DNA of 18,472 bases from an uncultured Chromatiaceae bacterium (GCA_946482615.1 CAMLSF010000067.1:1-18472); one strand, 5' to 3'. Positions 1 to 8,079 are shown, counted from the first letter of the stretch. Numbers and translations are program-made. The notes: a model not told the origin generated them from the sequence alone.

Positions 1-666
1 CAGTGGATTTTTACCAGTGAAAAACTTCAGACTAAGGCCTATACCTCTGCTCCGAAAGCTGTGGTCTTGTCCGCTGGCATAGCGCAGGTCTATGCAGAGA
101 CAACGCAATTAAGCCGGGCTGAAAAAGATATTGACCTGCTTTATGTGGGGGCATTGGATAAAAACAAAGGCATGGACAGATTAATAGCACTGTTGCCGGA
201 ACTAAAAGATAAAAAAATATGTGTAATAGGCGCAGGCCCTTATCTGGCGCAGTTTGAACAACTCAGTAAAGACTATCCGAATTTACAGTTGGAAAAAGGG
301 CAAAAAGCCGGGCAGTTACGCAGCTTTTATCAGCGCAGCAAGTGTTTTTTAAACTTGTCGCGTAATGAGTCCTTTGGTTTGGTGATGACCGAAGCCATGG
401 CCTGTTATACCCCTGTGATTGCCACCTTAACGGATGGCTCGGCAGAGCAGTTGGGGGCAGACTCATTTTGGGTCATTGATCAAACCGATGAACAGGTTTT
501 ACAGCAGCAGTTGCTGCAAAAAATTCAGCAGCTATTAAGTTTGTCAGACTCAGACTACACCGCGTTGCAGCAGCAAGGGCATCAGTATGCAAAAGACTGT
601 CTGGTGGACGATGTGGCGGCAAAAATACAGGCCCTGTATCAGGCTTTGACGCCTGAACAACGATGA
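1..666 (+). CDS. GT4-family glycosyltransferase, C-terminal part (cut by window start)
   Basis: The frame is open to base 1, so 221 residues of the C-terminal half are visible and the true start lies upstream; the GTG at 61 is only the first start-like codon inside the window. The visible part looks like the nucleotide-sugar-binding Rossmann lobe of a retaining GT-B (GT4) enzyme. It has a strand and loop of the type LLYVGALDKNKGMDRL near 145-195, then a VIGAGP turn, then the family's E-x7-E signature ESFGLVMTE (first Glu codon at 367-369). Such enzymes act at the cytoplasmic face of the inner membrane and add a sugar to the undecaprenyl-linked repeat unit. The transferred sugar cannot be told from sequence. 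It ends 22 bases before the WecG-like gene and probably shares its operon. The family call is firm; the specific role is inferred from the neighbours. Confidence 0.88.
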   Translation, partial: QWIFTSEKLQTKAYTSAPKAVVLSAGIAQVYAETTQLSRAEKDIDLLYVGALDKNKGMDRLIALLPELKDKKICVIGAGPYLAQFEQLSKDYPNLQLEKGQKAGQLRSFYQRSKCFLNLSRNESFGLVMTEAMACYTPVIATLTDGSAEQLGADSFWVIDQTDEQVLQQQLLQKIQQLLSLSDSDYTALQQQGHQYAKDCLVDDVAAKIQALYQALTPEQR

Positions 667-688
667 TAGAAAAAAGGTAAATACAAGC

Positions 689-1414
689 ATGGCAATACAA
701 CCTGAAGTGGTACCAGTAGGTGGCATTGGGGTCATGGCGTTCAGCAATATGGCTGAACTGGTCAATTATGTGATTGAAGATGATGGCACTGTTTTTTCTG
801 GTTCTGCAATTGCGATGAACCCGGAAAAGGTAATAGCTGCCGGTAAAAACCCGGAACTGATGGCCATTTTGAATAAAGCCGACATTCGTTATGCCGATGG
901 TATGGGTGTCGTCAAAGTGATGCGGCGTAAATTAGGCCGCAAAGTGGAACGTATTCCAGGTTGTGAGTTATGGCAGGCCTTAATGGCAAAAGCTGCCATT
1001 ACTAAAACTCCGGTATTTCTCGTTGGAGCCAAACCGCAAGTCATGGCGGAGACCGTAGAAAAACTAACGGCCATGGGAGTAAATATTGTTGGCTCCCAGG
1101 ACGGTTATTTTAAAGATGAAAACGAGCTGATGAGCCGTATAACCCAAAGTGGTGCCCGAATTGTCACAGTGGCTATGGGATCACCTAAACAGGAATTGTT
1201 TATTGGTAAATGTCAGAAGCTATTGCCAGATGCTTATTACATGGGCGTTGGTGGTACTTATGATGTGTTTACCGGACATGTGCAACGCGCTCCGGCTTTG
1301 TGGTGTAAATTGCATTTAGAATGGGCCTACAGGTTGTTATCACAGCCATCCCGTATAGGTCGTCAGACGAATCTGCTGACCTACGCCTGGTTATATCTAA
1401 CCAACAAGCTCTGA
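689..1414 (+). CDS. wecG: WecG/TagA/CpsF-family glycosyltransferase, probably UDP-ManNAcA transferase
   Basis: A 241-residue protein, close to E. coli WecG (246 as I recall). WecG moves N-acetyl-D-mannosaminuronic acid from UDP-ManNAcA onto GlcNAc-diphospho-undecaprenol at the inner face of the cytoplasmic membrane. Family blocks are all present: YADG at 68-71 with the presumed catalytic Asp70, VGSQDGYF around 134-141, TVAMGSPKQE at 160-169, VGGTYDVFTG at 187-196, and a C-terminal LEWAYRLLSQPSRI block that TagA-type enzymes use for membrane association. These blocks match my memory of E. coli WecG almost word for word, which favours ManNAcA over the ManNAc transferred by TagA. An AAAAAGG ribosome site lies about 12 bases before the ATG. 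The gene wecC, which makes the donor sugar, is 5 kb away on the other strand and supports the assignment. Acceptor identity remains an inference. Confidence 0.9.
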   Translation: MAIQPEVVPVGGIGVMAFSNMAELVNYVIEDDGTVFSGSAIAMNPEKVIAAGKNPELMAILNKADIRYADGMGVVKVMRRKLGRKVERIPGCELWQALMAKAAITKTPVFLVGAKPQVMAETVEKLTAMGVNIVGSQDGYFKDENELMSRITQSGARIVTVAMGSPKQELFIGKCQKLLPDAYYMGVGGTYDVFTGHVQRAPALWCKLHLEWAYRLLSQPSRIGRQTNLLTYAWLYLTNKL

Positions 1415-1445
1415 TAAAAACGATTAAAAAACAGAGAGAATTAGA

Positions 1446-2351
1446 GTGCAGCAACAGTCCGACTTACCTTTGATCAGCGTCTATATGCCCACTTTTAACC
1501 GGGTAGATATGGTGCAACGTGCCATCAGTTCCGTGCTGGCGCAGGATTACCCTCATTTCGAACTTTTGGTGGTGGATGATGCATCCACAGATGCAACCTG
1601 GGAGACCTTAAACCGGGTCTATGCCAATGAACCCCGTGTGCGTTTGTTCCGGCAAGACAAGGGGCAGGGCGCTTGTGCGGCACGCAATCTGGCGATAGCA
1701 GAAGCCAAAGGTGAGTTTGTAACCGGCCTGGATGATGATGACGAATTTTTACCGAATCGTCTGAGTTCTTTGTATCAGGCTTATGACGATCAATATGCCT
1801 TTGTCTGTTCCAGCTATTTCTGGGATTACGGCACTATACGTAAACAACTGTATCCGGAAGCCGCTGTGGTGGGGCTGAACGAGCTGTTGGATGTACACTG
1901 TTTATCCAATCAGGTGTTAGTGAAACGCAGCCGGATGCTGGCTCAGGGAGGCTTTGATGTAGCTCTTGCGGCCTTTCAGGATTACGACATGTGGATCCGT
2001 CTGGTAGCTGCTTATGGTAAGGCCCTGCGGCTGGCCGAAGCCACTTATGTGGTGCATGTAGGGCATGAATTAGGCCGCATTACCACTTCACCTAAACGTC
2101 TGGCAGCGCAAAGTTATTTTGTGGAAAAACATCTGCCTCTGATGAATGAACGCAACAAGCAGAACCAACAGTTTTACCGGCTGGTGATGGAGCAGCAACA
2201 GCTCTCTTTGGGGCGCTTGTTGTTTTTCTGTCGTTACGGTTTATGGTCGACTAAAATCCGCTATTACCTGAAACAAAAGCTGCAGTGGGCTATCAAGTTC
2301 CGTCAGCAATTGTTGAGCAAAGGCATTAAAGGATTATTTTCGAAAAAATGA
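1446..2351 (+). CDS. GT2-family glycosyltransferase (GT-A fold)
   Basis: A 301-residue inverting GT2 glycosyltransferase. The N-terminal nucleotide-binding part carries PLISVYMPTFNR (8-19), then VVDDAST (42-48), and the metal-binding DXD-type acidic run GLDDDDEF (94-101). A conserved downstream block FQDYDMWIRL suits the catalytic base region of this family. The C-terminal 60 residues are basic and hydrophobic with no clear membrane span, so it is probably a peripheral protein at the inner membrane adding one sugar of the repeat unit. The start is a GTG with a purine-rich AGAGAG stretch about 8 bases upstream, and no better ATG exists nearby. The last codon overlaps the next gene as ATGA, a classic translational-coupling junction. 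Sugar specificity is not predictable from what is visible. Confidence 0.9.
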   Translation: MQQQSDLPLISVYMPTFNRVDMVQRAISSVLAQDYPHFELLVVDDASTDATWETLNRVYANEPRVRLFRQDKGQGACAARNLAIAEAKGEFVTGLDDDDEFLPNRLSSLYQAYDDQYAFVCSSYFWDYGTIRKQLYPEAAVVGLNELLDVHCLSNQVLVKRSRMLAQGGFDVALAAFQDYDMWIRLVAAYGKALRLAEATYVVHVGHELGRITTSPKRLAAQSYFVEKHLPLMNERNKQNQQFYRLVMEQQQLSLGRLLFFCRYGLWSTKIRYYLKQKLQWAIKFRQQLLSKGIKGLFSKK

Positions 2352-3058
2352 GTCAGAACTATTTAGCTCAAGCTAATTTTATCAGTCTGAGTGCAGTGTT
2401 GCTTCAGAGGTTTTGGTTGTTATTAGTGGCAGCTGCTGTATTGGGTGCTGCCGCTTTGTATATAGTGCAGCTCAGTGCGCCAGAGCGTTATCAGGCTGTA
2501 GCTGTGGTCACTTTGACCGACTGGCAAACAGAAAGGTTAACCAGACGTGATGATCCACATGATAAAAATCCTGCCAATGTAGGTGGCGCTTCTGCAGATG
2601 AAATGTCCAGAGCCTTAGTCTTGTTAAAAGATCCGGATTTTTTTCAATCCCTGCCGCACTCAGCTACTGCAGAGCAGTTGAGTGTAGATCACAAAAGACG
2701 GGGTAATCTGGTGACGTTGAAATGGACCAGCAGCTCAGCGCAAAGCGCCGGAGCTGAACTGGCGTTGGTGCTGAAACAGTGGGATCAGCGCTGGCGTGCA
2801 CAGTTTATCCAACAAAAACAGCAGGATTTGCGGACTTTACAGCAACTCCAGACTAATGCGCTGGCGCAGCCACAGCTAACACAGCTGCAGTTTGAACTGG
2901 AGTATGCACAACAGGCTGAGCCTTTTGCACTGCAGCAACTGCAAAGCCCTGAAACTATAGAGCAAAGCCTGCGTCCTGCTTTATGGCTGATGTTGGTTTT
3001 TGGTGCATTTTTGGGTTTTAGCAGCGCTTTTATTCTGTTGATGTTATGGCGTCTTTAA
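2348..3058 (+). CDS. Wzz-like polysaccharide chain-length determinant, short form
   Basis: A 236-residue protein with the Wzz/PCP topology: a short cytoplasmic N-terminus, one membrane span at about 22-41, a periplasmic domain rich in Gln and Ala that should be largely helical or coiled coil (about 130-205), and a second span at about 212-233 with a two-residue tail. Wzz proteins assemble as inner-membrane oligomers that set the modal length of polymer made by Wzy. It is clearly shorter than E. coli WzzB/WzzE (about 325-350), and the usual proline-rich segment before the second span is reduced to SPETIEQSLRP. Its place directly before the polymerase-like gene, overlapping genes on both sides, supports the role. 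There is no tyrosine-kinase domain or Tyr-rich tail, so it is not a Wzc. Sequence identity to the family is weak; the call rests on topology and context. Confidence 0.72.
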   Translation: MSQNYLAQANFISLSAVLLQRFWLLLVAAAVLGAAALYIVQLSAPERYQAVAVVTLTDWQTERLTRRDDPHDKNPANVGGASADEMSRALVLLKDPDFFQSLPHSATAEQLSVDHKRRGNLVTLKWTSSSAQSAGAELALVLKQWDQRWRAQFIQQKQQDLRTLQQLQTNALAQPQLTQLQFELEYAQQAEPFALQQLQSPETIEQSLRPALWLMLVFGAFLGFSSAFILLMLWRL

Positions 3059-4350
3059 TGCGTGTATCTGCTTATTTTCAGCATGTTCAGCTTCTGGATA
3101 AGCTGATCCTGCTGTTGTGCAGCTGTTACCTGCTGGTGGATGCCTGTAACGGTTTTTTATTAAATCAGTTTGGCCGCAGTTTTGGTTTGTCAGCTCTGTA
3201 TAAAGTGCTGATGCTGACGCTGATGCTGGTATCACTCAGCCTGCGCACCGGCAAAGCCTTTTTACTCTTTCCATCACTTTTTGTGCTGTTTTTGCCTGGC
3301 GCTTTTTATAGCTGGCTGCAGCTGGGGGGCTCGTTAGCTGGTGATCTTGGTCTGATCCTGAAGCTGATTTCGCCTTTGATTGCATTTTACTATTTGCTGA
3401 GTCTCTCTGAACTGGACAAAGACTTTGCACTGAAATCACTGCATCGGATTTTTGTGCTGAACTACCTGATTGTGCTGGTGAATTTTATGCTCGGTGCTCT
3501 AGGTTATGGTTACACCTCTTATTTACCTCAGCAGCATCTGACTCAGGTAGATTTAGGCAGCAAAGGTTTTTTTAATGCGGCCAACGAGCTTTCCGTCGTG
3601 CTTTTAGTTTTGTCCGCATGGTTATTACAGTACTACTGGCGACAGCAAAAGCTAATCTTTATGGCTGTGGCAGCCAGCTCTGTCTGGTGCGCCAGCTTAA
3701 TGCTGACCAAAACAGGCTTATTAGGAAGTCTTATTTTAGTGCTGTTAATCCCCCTGATGCCCTGGTTTATTCGCCTGAACTGGAGCCGTCTGGCAGTGGC
3801 GATGTTCGTGCTGTTTGCTTCTGCTGCCCTGGTCATCTGGCAGGCTCCTTTGCTGTTAAGTCAGTTAGGCCTGGCTGAAAAATTACAGCATATTTACCAG
3901 CAACAAGGTTTGTTGGGCGTATTGTTATCGTCACGCGACAAATATGCCGCCGAAATCTGGCAACTGGTCAGTTTTTACTACAGTGATGTACATCGTCTGT
4001 TTGGTGTAGGTTTAATTGGGGTATCGGAACATCTGTGGAAGTTCTGGGCTGAGTCTGATCCTTTTGATTTATATGTGTTTTATGGTGTGGCGGGCTTGAT
4101 GTTTTTTAGCTGGGTGTTCATCGGTTTTATTGCTCAGAATTTGAAATTGTGCAGACTTTATTCCTCTGATCTGGCCGCTACGCTGGTGCTGCTGAATCTG
4201 TTATTGCTGATGGTGGCCTGTATTGCCGGTCATGTCATTAGCTCTGGTATGTTGTGGCCGGTCTGGGGCTTTATTAATGCAGCAGCTCTGATCCATAGCC
4301 AACCCCGGGCTAAGGCTGTAGCGACGGAGCTTGCGCATGTTACGCAGTGA
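3058..4350 (+). CDS. wzy: Wzy-like O-antigen/polysaccharide polymerase, integral membrane protein
   Basis: About 430 residues, nearly all hydrophobic, with roughly ten or more predicted membrane spans and one larger hydrophilic loop (about residues 285-330). This is the layout of Wzy polymerases, which join undecaprenyl-linked repeat units in the periplasm. The segment GFFNAANELSVVL followed by a span and MLTKTGLLGS recalls conserved patches of the O-antigen polymerase/ligase superfamily. Wzy proteins share little sequence, so topology and position between a Wzz-like and a Wzx-like gene carry the call. Two starts are possible: the ATG at 3046 (434 residues) and the ATG at 3058, which overlaps the upstream stop as TAATG. 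I prefer 3058 because this stop-start overlap suits translational coupling and neither site has a strong ribosome-binding sequence. A WaaL-type ligase is the main alternative. Confidence 0.75.
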   Translation: MRVSAYFQHVQLLDKLILLLCSCYLLVDACNGFLLNQFGRSFGLSALYKVLMLTLMLVSLSLRTGKAFLLFPSLFVLFLPGAFYSWLQLGGSLAGDLGLILKLISPLIAFYYLLSLSELDKDFALKSLHRIFVLNYLIVLVNFMLGALGYGYTSYLPQQHLTQVDLGSKGFFNAANELSVVLLVLSAWLLQYYWRQQKLIFMAVAASSVWCASLMLTKTGLLGSLILVLLIPLMPWFIRLNWSRLAVAMFVLFASAALVIWQAPLLLSQLGLAEKLQHIYQQQGLLGVLLSSRDKYAAEIWQLVSFYYSDVHRLFGVGLIGVSEHLWKFWAESDPFDLYVFYGVAGLMFFSWVFIGFIAQNLKLCRLYSSDLAATLVLLNLLLLMVACIAGHVISSGMLWPVWGFINAAALIHSQPRAKAVATELAHVTQ

Positions 4351-5599
4351 TTTTGCCCGTAAGCTTTTGAATAACAGTCTGGCCCATGGTCTGAACTTTG
4401 GTTCACGCTGGTTGCTCAATCTGGTGGTTGCGCGGCAACTGCTGGCCAGTGATTTTGGTGTCTTCAGTTATGTCTATATGCTGGCAAACCTGTTTTTTCC
4501 TACCATAGCTTTTGGTGTCAGTTTTTACCTGATCCATTACTCAGCCAGACAGCAGCAGATCAGTTTGTTGTTTAACAGCCTGATACTGAGTTTTATGGTG
4601 TTTTTATTCTTGTGTGTGGCTGTAGTTGGCGTCGATTACTGGATTAATGACACTGTGCCTTATTATCTTTACCTGCTGAGCTTGTTAATAGGTTTGGTCT
4701 GGGCTGTCAGTCAGGCGATATTTTGTTACCTCAAAGGCCGCCAGCAGTTTTTTGTTGAAGTAAAATCTCAGTTTGTTGGTGCTTTAAGTTTACTGGTTGT
4801 AGTCGCTTTACTTTTTGCCGGCGTCATTACAGAGCTGGATGCCATGCTTGAAGCTGTGCTGGTGGCGAGTGTGTTGCCAGTGGTGATGGGGCTGAACGTA
4901 CTTTGGCCTGAACTGAAAGCCGGTGTGGGGCCTTATTTCCGCAATTTTTTCAGTTACTTTGGCTGGCAGGATATCCGGCATCGACTGCATTTTGCTTTGC
5001 ATGACGTATTTGCCATCATTATGACCAATATTCCTTTTATTTTTCTGGCCTTGTTCAGCACTCTGCTGGCGCTTGGGCAGTTCAGAAAGCTATTCATTTT
5101 ATTTATGCCGATCACTTTATTGCCGGTTATTTTTTCGCAGGTATTTTTAAGCCGGTTAAGCCGACTTGCAGAGCTTACCGCCAAACTGCAGTTTTTCCGC
5201 AAAGTGTTTCTCTTTACTTTGCCTGTGCTGTCATTGCCTTATCTGCTGATGTGGCCGCTGGGCGATTGGCTGTATAGGGTTTCTTTTAATGAAACTTTGG
5301 ACCCGGCTCATCTGTTGATGTTGCATCTGGTGTTAGCGACCTTGTGGATCACTTTGCTGAAAACCTATTTTGAAGTGCTGCTGACGTCTTTGGGGGCGAA
5401 CCACTATAAAGCTTTTCTGGTCACTTTGGCAGTGGCTATAACAGCTTTGGCCTATTGTTGGTTTAATTATGATTTAACCGTAGAGCTGACGGCCTGGTTA
5501 TTTTTAACCGGTAATTTGCTGATCACTTCTATGCTGGTTGCCGCGTGCTTGTGGCAGATTAGGCAACAAATGCAGGGAATACAAAACAGCGAACATTAA
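4337..5599 (+). CDS. wzx: Wzx-like polysaccharide flippase (MOP superfamily)
   Basis: About 420 residues with some twelve membrane spans, a good fit in length to Wzx/RfbX flippases, which move undecaprenyl-diphosphate-linked repeat units from the cytoplasmic to the periplasmic face of the inner membrane. The N-terminus has the family look: a basic LRSDFARKLL start, then SRWLLNLVVARQLLASDFG, where a charged residue in a span and the following D-FG turn are typical. I start it at the ATG 4337, which has GGAG eight bases upstream. A TTG six bases earlier (4331) would lack good spacing. It overlaps the polymerase-like gene by 14 bases in another frame. It is the last gene of the tightly linked run. 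Substrate specificity follows the repeat unit, predicted here to contain ManNAcA. Confidence 0.85.
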   Translation: MLRSDFARKLLNNSLAHGLNFGSRWLLNLVVARQLLASDFGVFSYVYMLANLFFPTIAFGVSFYLIHYSARQQQISLLFNSLILSFMVFLFLCVAVVGVDYWINDTVPYYLYLLSLLIGLVWAVSQAIFCYLKGRQQFFVEVKSQFVGALSLLVVVALLFAGVITELDAMLEAVLVASVLPVVMGLNVLWPELKAGVGPYFRNFFSYFGWQDIRHRLHFALHDVFAIIMTNIPFIFLALFSTLLALGQFRKLFILFMPITLLPVIFSQVFLSRLSRLAELTAKLQFFRKVFLFTLPVLSLPYLLMWPLGDWLYRVSFNETLDPAHLLMLHLVLATLWITLLKTYFEVLLTSLGANHYKAFLVTLAVAITALAYCWFNYDLTVELTAWLFLTGNLLITSMLVAACLWQIRQQMQGIQNSEH

Positions 5600-5663
5600 A
5601 CTCTGGTCTGGCTTATGCTATGGTTAACATCAAAGCTGGTGTGAAAGCCTTTAAGGAGGCTCA

Positions 5664-6521
5664 GTGCATAAAGTCGTTATCCTCGCGGGTTGCTTCTTGT
5701 GTCAACACTGCTTTGCTGCAGAGGTGACCTGGTTGAAAACGGATTGGCCTCCGCACCAAATCACTTCAGGCCTGTATCAGGATCAGGGTACCTTTGATGT
5801 GCTGCAAAAGCTTGTTGTGGCCAGTTTGCCGCACCTCAGACATCAGATGAAAGTGGTCAATCTGCCGAGACTGGAACAGGCATTTTTGCAACACAATACA
5901 AGCGTCTGCAGTTTTGGTTCGTTGTTTACTGAAAAAAGAGCTCAAAGCCGATGGTATTCTAAAGCTGTTGCCGTACTGCCTGGTTTAGCTGTGCATTTCA
6001 GGCAGAACACGGATCTTAAACAGCATGCGGCTATGCAAAAAAACGGCAGCATGGATGTAGGTAAACTGGCACAGGACAAGAGCTTAACAGGGGCTTATCA
6101 GCCCAATCGTTTTTACCCTGCCTCAGTGATGGAAGCGACTCAAACTGCTAATTTTATCCCGCAAGAATTTACCAGTCAGCTTAATGCCGCTTCGTTGCTG
6201 ATCTCAAAACGAGTGGATTATGTCGTGGAGTATCCGGAGCGGATGGCATTTTATCTGGAGCAGGATCCTCAACAGCAGCAGATCCAAAGCCTGATGTTAT
6301 CCGATGCACCACCTTTTGTGGTGTCCTACATTACCTGTAGCAAAAATCCACAGGGGCAGCAACTGATCAACGAAATCAACAAAGCCCTGGTGCAGTTGTG
6401 GCAGCAACCTGAGCATAAAGCCGCTTTGTTCAGATGGGTTGATGACAAAACGAAAAGAAGACTAGAGCAGGCTTATGCTCAGGTGCAACAACAGGTGCTT
6501 GGTGAGGCAGTGGAAGAATAA
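5664..6521 (+). CDS. Periplasmic solute-binding-like protein (SBP_bac_3-type), function unknown
   Basis: A 285-residue exported protein. A short signal peptide (MHK, then a hydrophobic run) probably ends near QHCFA at residues 14-18, and the mature protein starts EVTWLKTDWPPHQITSG. The W-x-DWPP opening, a central NLPRLEQAF block and a CSFG-LFTEKRAQ block resemble family 3 solute-binding-fold proteins that occur widely without a transporter partner in marine gammaproteobacteria. No permease or ATPase gene is adjacent, so its ligand and partner are unknown. The start is GTG but has an almost perfect ribosome site (AAGGAGG at 5653-5659). A perfect lipobox LAGC lies at residues 7-10, but the segment before it is too short for a normal lipoprotein signal. 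It follows the flippase gene by 64 bases and may be co-transcribed or independent. Confidence 0.75.
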   Translation: MHKVVILAGCFLCQHCFAAEVTWLKTDWPPHQITSGLYQDQGTFDVLQKLVVASLPHLRHQMKVVNLPRLEQAFLQHNTSVCSFGSLFTEKRAQSRWYSKAVAVLPGLAVHFRQNTDLKQHAAMQKNGSMDVGKLAQDKSLTGAYQPNRFYPASVMEATQTANFIPQEFTSQLNAASLLISKRVDYVVEYPERMAFYLEQDPQQQQIQSLMLSDAPPFVVSYITCSKNPQGQQLINEINKALVQLWQQPEHKAALFRWVDDKTKRRLEQAYAQVQQQVLGEAVEE

Positions 6522-6547
6522 AAAAGCCGACCCTTATGGATCGGCTT
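6518..6547 (-). terminator. Rho-independent terminator of wecC
   Basis: Arms AAGCCGA (6524-6530) and TCGGCTT (6541-6547) enclose a ten-base loop. Read on the minus strand the hairpin is followed by a run of six T, so it should end wecC transcription. On the plus strand no T-run follows, so it would stop the convergent solute-binding-protein gene only weakly. Confidence 0.8.
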
Positions 6548-6563
6548 GTCGACACAGCTTTAT

Positions 6564-7796
6564 TTAGTGAGCAGAGCGCAGTGGGCCAACTACGTTGATC
6601 AGACTGTTTTTACTAAAGTCCAAATCACCAAAACCTTTGTGGTTCACCAGGATCACCACTATGTCGGCTTTTAAACCTTGTTCCACAGACACCAATTCAA
6701 CATTGGACGCCAGTTTGTTGGTTTTTTCTACGTTAGGTTCAACAGCGTAAATCTTACCCTGATAAGCCGCGGCTAAATCGTTGACTATGTGCAAAGCCGG
6801 GCTTTCCCGTAAGTCGTCGATATCCGGCTTAAAGGCTAAACCAAAACAGGCAATAGAAGGCTTATGCAGCGCATGGTTGGCGACGGTAGATAATATTTTT
6901 TGCAGTACCCATTGCGGTTTGAAGTCGTTCACTTCACGGGCTGTACGAATGAGTTTGGCTTGTTCCGGGGCTGAGTGCACGATAAACCAGGGGTCCACTG
7001 CAATACAGTGTCCGCCGACACCAGCACCTGGCGTCAGAATATTTACCCGGGGATGGCGGTTCGCCATTTTAATCAGTTCCCAGACGTTAATATTCAGCTC
7101 GTCACAGATCAAAGATAACTCATTAGCAAAAGCTATGTTGACGTCACGGAAGGCATTTTCGGTCAGTTTAGACATTTCTGCGGTGCGGGCGTCAGAGACT
7201 AAACATTCACCTGTGACGAAGGTTTGATACAGAGCTTTGGCTTTTTCAGAACAGGCCGGAGTTAAGCCACCGACAATGCGGTCATTGGCGATCAGCTCAT
7301 AGACCACGCGACCTGGTAGCACACGCTCCGGACAATAAGCCACATGGATATCTGGCTGAGCCGAGTCTGTGGGTACTGTTAAATCCGGACGGGCTTCACT
7401 GATCCACTGACAGATTTTTTCTGTGGTACCAACCGGACTGGTGGATTCCAGCACTACTAAATTCCCTTTTGCCAGCACCGGAGCTATAGATTTTAAGGCC
7501 GCTTCGACATAAGTCAGATCCGGTGACAGATCATCAAAAAATGGGGTAGGAACTGCAATCATAAAGGCATCAGCAGCTACAGGGCTGGTTTGCGCTGATA
7601 AGTAACCGCCTGTCACTGCGGCATGCACCAGCATATCCAGTTCAGGCTCAACAATATGAATTTTGCCCTGGTTGATGGTGTCCACAGCATGTTGATTCAC
7701 ATCTATACCAATCACACGCAGCTTGCGTGATGCCAACATGGCAGCCGTAGGCAGGCCTATATACCCTAAACCAATCACCGATACCGTTTTAAACAT
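6564..7796 (-). CDS. wecC: UDP-N-acetyl-D-mannosamine dehydrogenase
   Basis: This enzyme oxidises UDP-ManNAc with two NAD+ to UDP-ManNAcA in the cytoplasm. With 410 residues it is close to E. coli WecC (420). It shows the full UDP-sugar dehydrogenase layout: dinucleotide-binding VIGLGYIGLPTA at 7-18, AVPTPF (81-86), ESTSPVGTT (117-125), CPERVLPG (155-162), the substrate-helix block with Lys210 and TENAFRDVN, and GAGVGGHC with the presumed catalytic Cys264. The C-terminal domain has the conserved GLAFKPDIDDLRESPA. The frame is open to 7838, but MFKTVSVIGLGYIG from 7796 is the better start: GGAG lies six bases upstream, and the longer form adds a 14-residue tail foreign to the family. The wecG-like gene at 689-1414 would use its product. 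The epimerase gene wecB that makes its substrate is not in the window. A hexuronic-acid-specific relative is a less likely alternative. Confidence 0.92.
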   Translation of the reverse strand: MFKTVSVIGLGYIGLPTAAMLASRKLRVIGIDVNQHAVDTINQGKIHIVEPELDMLVHAAVTGGYLSAQTSPVAADAFMIAVPTPFFDDLSPDLTYVEAALKSIAPVLAKGNLVVLESTSPVGTTEKICQWISEARPDLTVPTDSAQPDIHVAYCPERVLPGRVVYELIANDRIVGGLTPACSEKAKALYQTFVTGECLVSDARTAEMSKLTENAFRDVNIAFANELSLICDELNINVWELIKMANRHPRVNILTPGAGVGGHCIAVDPWFIVHSAPEQAKLIRTAREVNDFKPQWVLQKILSTVANHALHKPSIACFGLAFKPDIDDLRESPALHIVNDLAAAYQGKIYAVEPNVEKTNKLASNVELVSVEQGLKADIVVILVNHKGFGDLDFSKNSLINVVGPLRSAH

Positions 7797-7946
7797 AACA
7801 AACTCCATTAACCTTGTTGGCTCTTTCTTTGTAGACATCTTATCACAGCACGCCTGAAAGCTTAGATGACCAAAGGCTGCTGTTGAAAAAATTTTTAATA
7901 AAATAACAGTGTTAGCTGAATGGTGGCTTAGTGACTCTGTGGTATC

Positions 7947-8079
7947 TTTATACCCTTCTTACTTGAAGCTGCAGCTTTGTTGACTGCGTGTTCTCGCCCC
8001 CAGTCGCATAGGTGAACTATGCTCCTGGGGTCTCGCACACTTGTCGCCTCACTGCAACATCAATTACTTTGGGTATAAA
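7947..8079. repeat. Palindromic intergenic repeat, copy 1 (133 bp)
   Basis: The ends form a perfect 9-bp inverted repeat, TTTATACCC (7947-7955) and GGGTATAAA (8071-8079). Complementarity continues imperfectly inward over about 27 bases, with CTGCA and TCAA shared by both arms. The centre is a symmetric hairpin: CCCCAG and CTGGGG (7998-8003, 8025-8030) enclose a TC/TC internal loop, then GCATAG and CTATGC (8006-8011, 8017-8022) around the loop GTGAA. It encodes nothing convincing. A related copy lies inverted at 18270-18450. The arrangement resembles the non-coding palindromic or MITE-like repeats I recall from intergenic regions of many gammaproteobacteria. Family membership was not checked. 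Confidence 0.85.
8074..8079 (+). promoter_or_regulatory. Possible -10 element at the edge of repeat copy 1
   Basis: The right terminal repeat GGGTATAAA contains TATAAA, a near-consensus -10 hexamer about 35 bases before the GTG of the DUF218-like gene. No good -35 hexamer is visible at 17 bases upstream, so activity is uncertain. The left end offers the same hexamer facing wecC on the minus strand (7947-7952). Confidence 0.3.

Noticed and set aside
3618..3878. 86-codon frame inside the polymerase-like gene
   Set aside because: Shadow frame within a long membrane protein gene; no start signal or motif.
5666..5693. Lipoprotein signal in the solute-binding protein
   Set aside because: The lipobox is at residues 7-10, leaving too short a hydrophobic segment, so a standard signal peptide was preferred; kept only as a point to check.
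6781..7227. Open frame of 148 codons antisense to wecC
   Set aside because: It lies wholly within a secure gene, has a composition typical of an antisense shadow, and shows no family motif.
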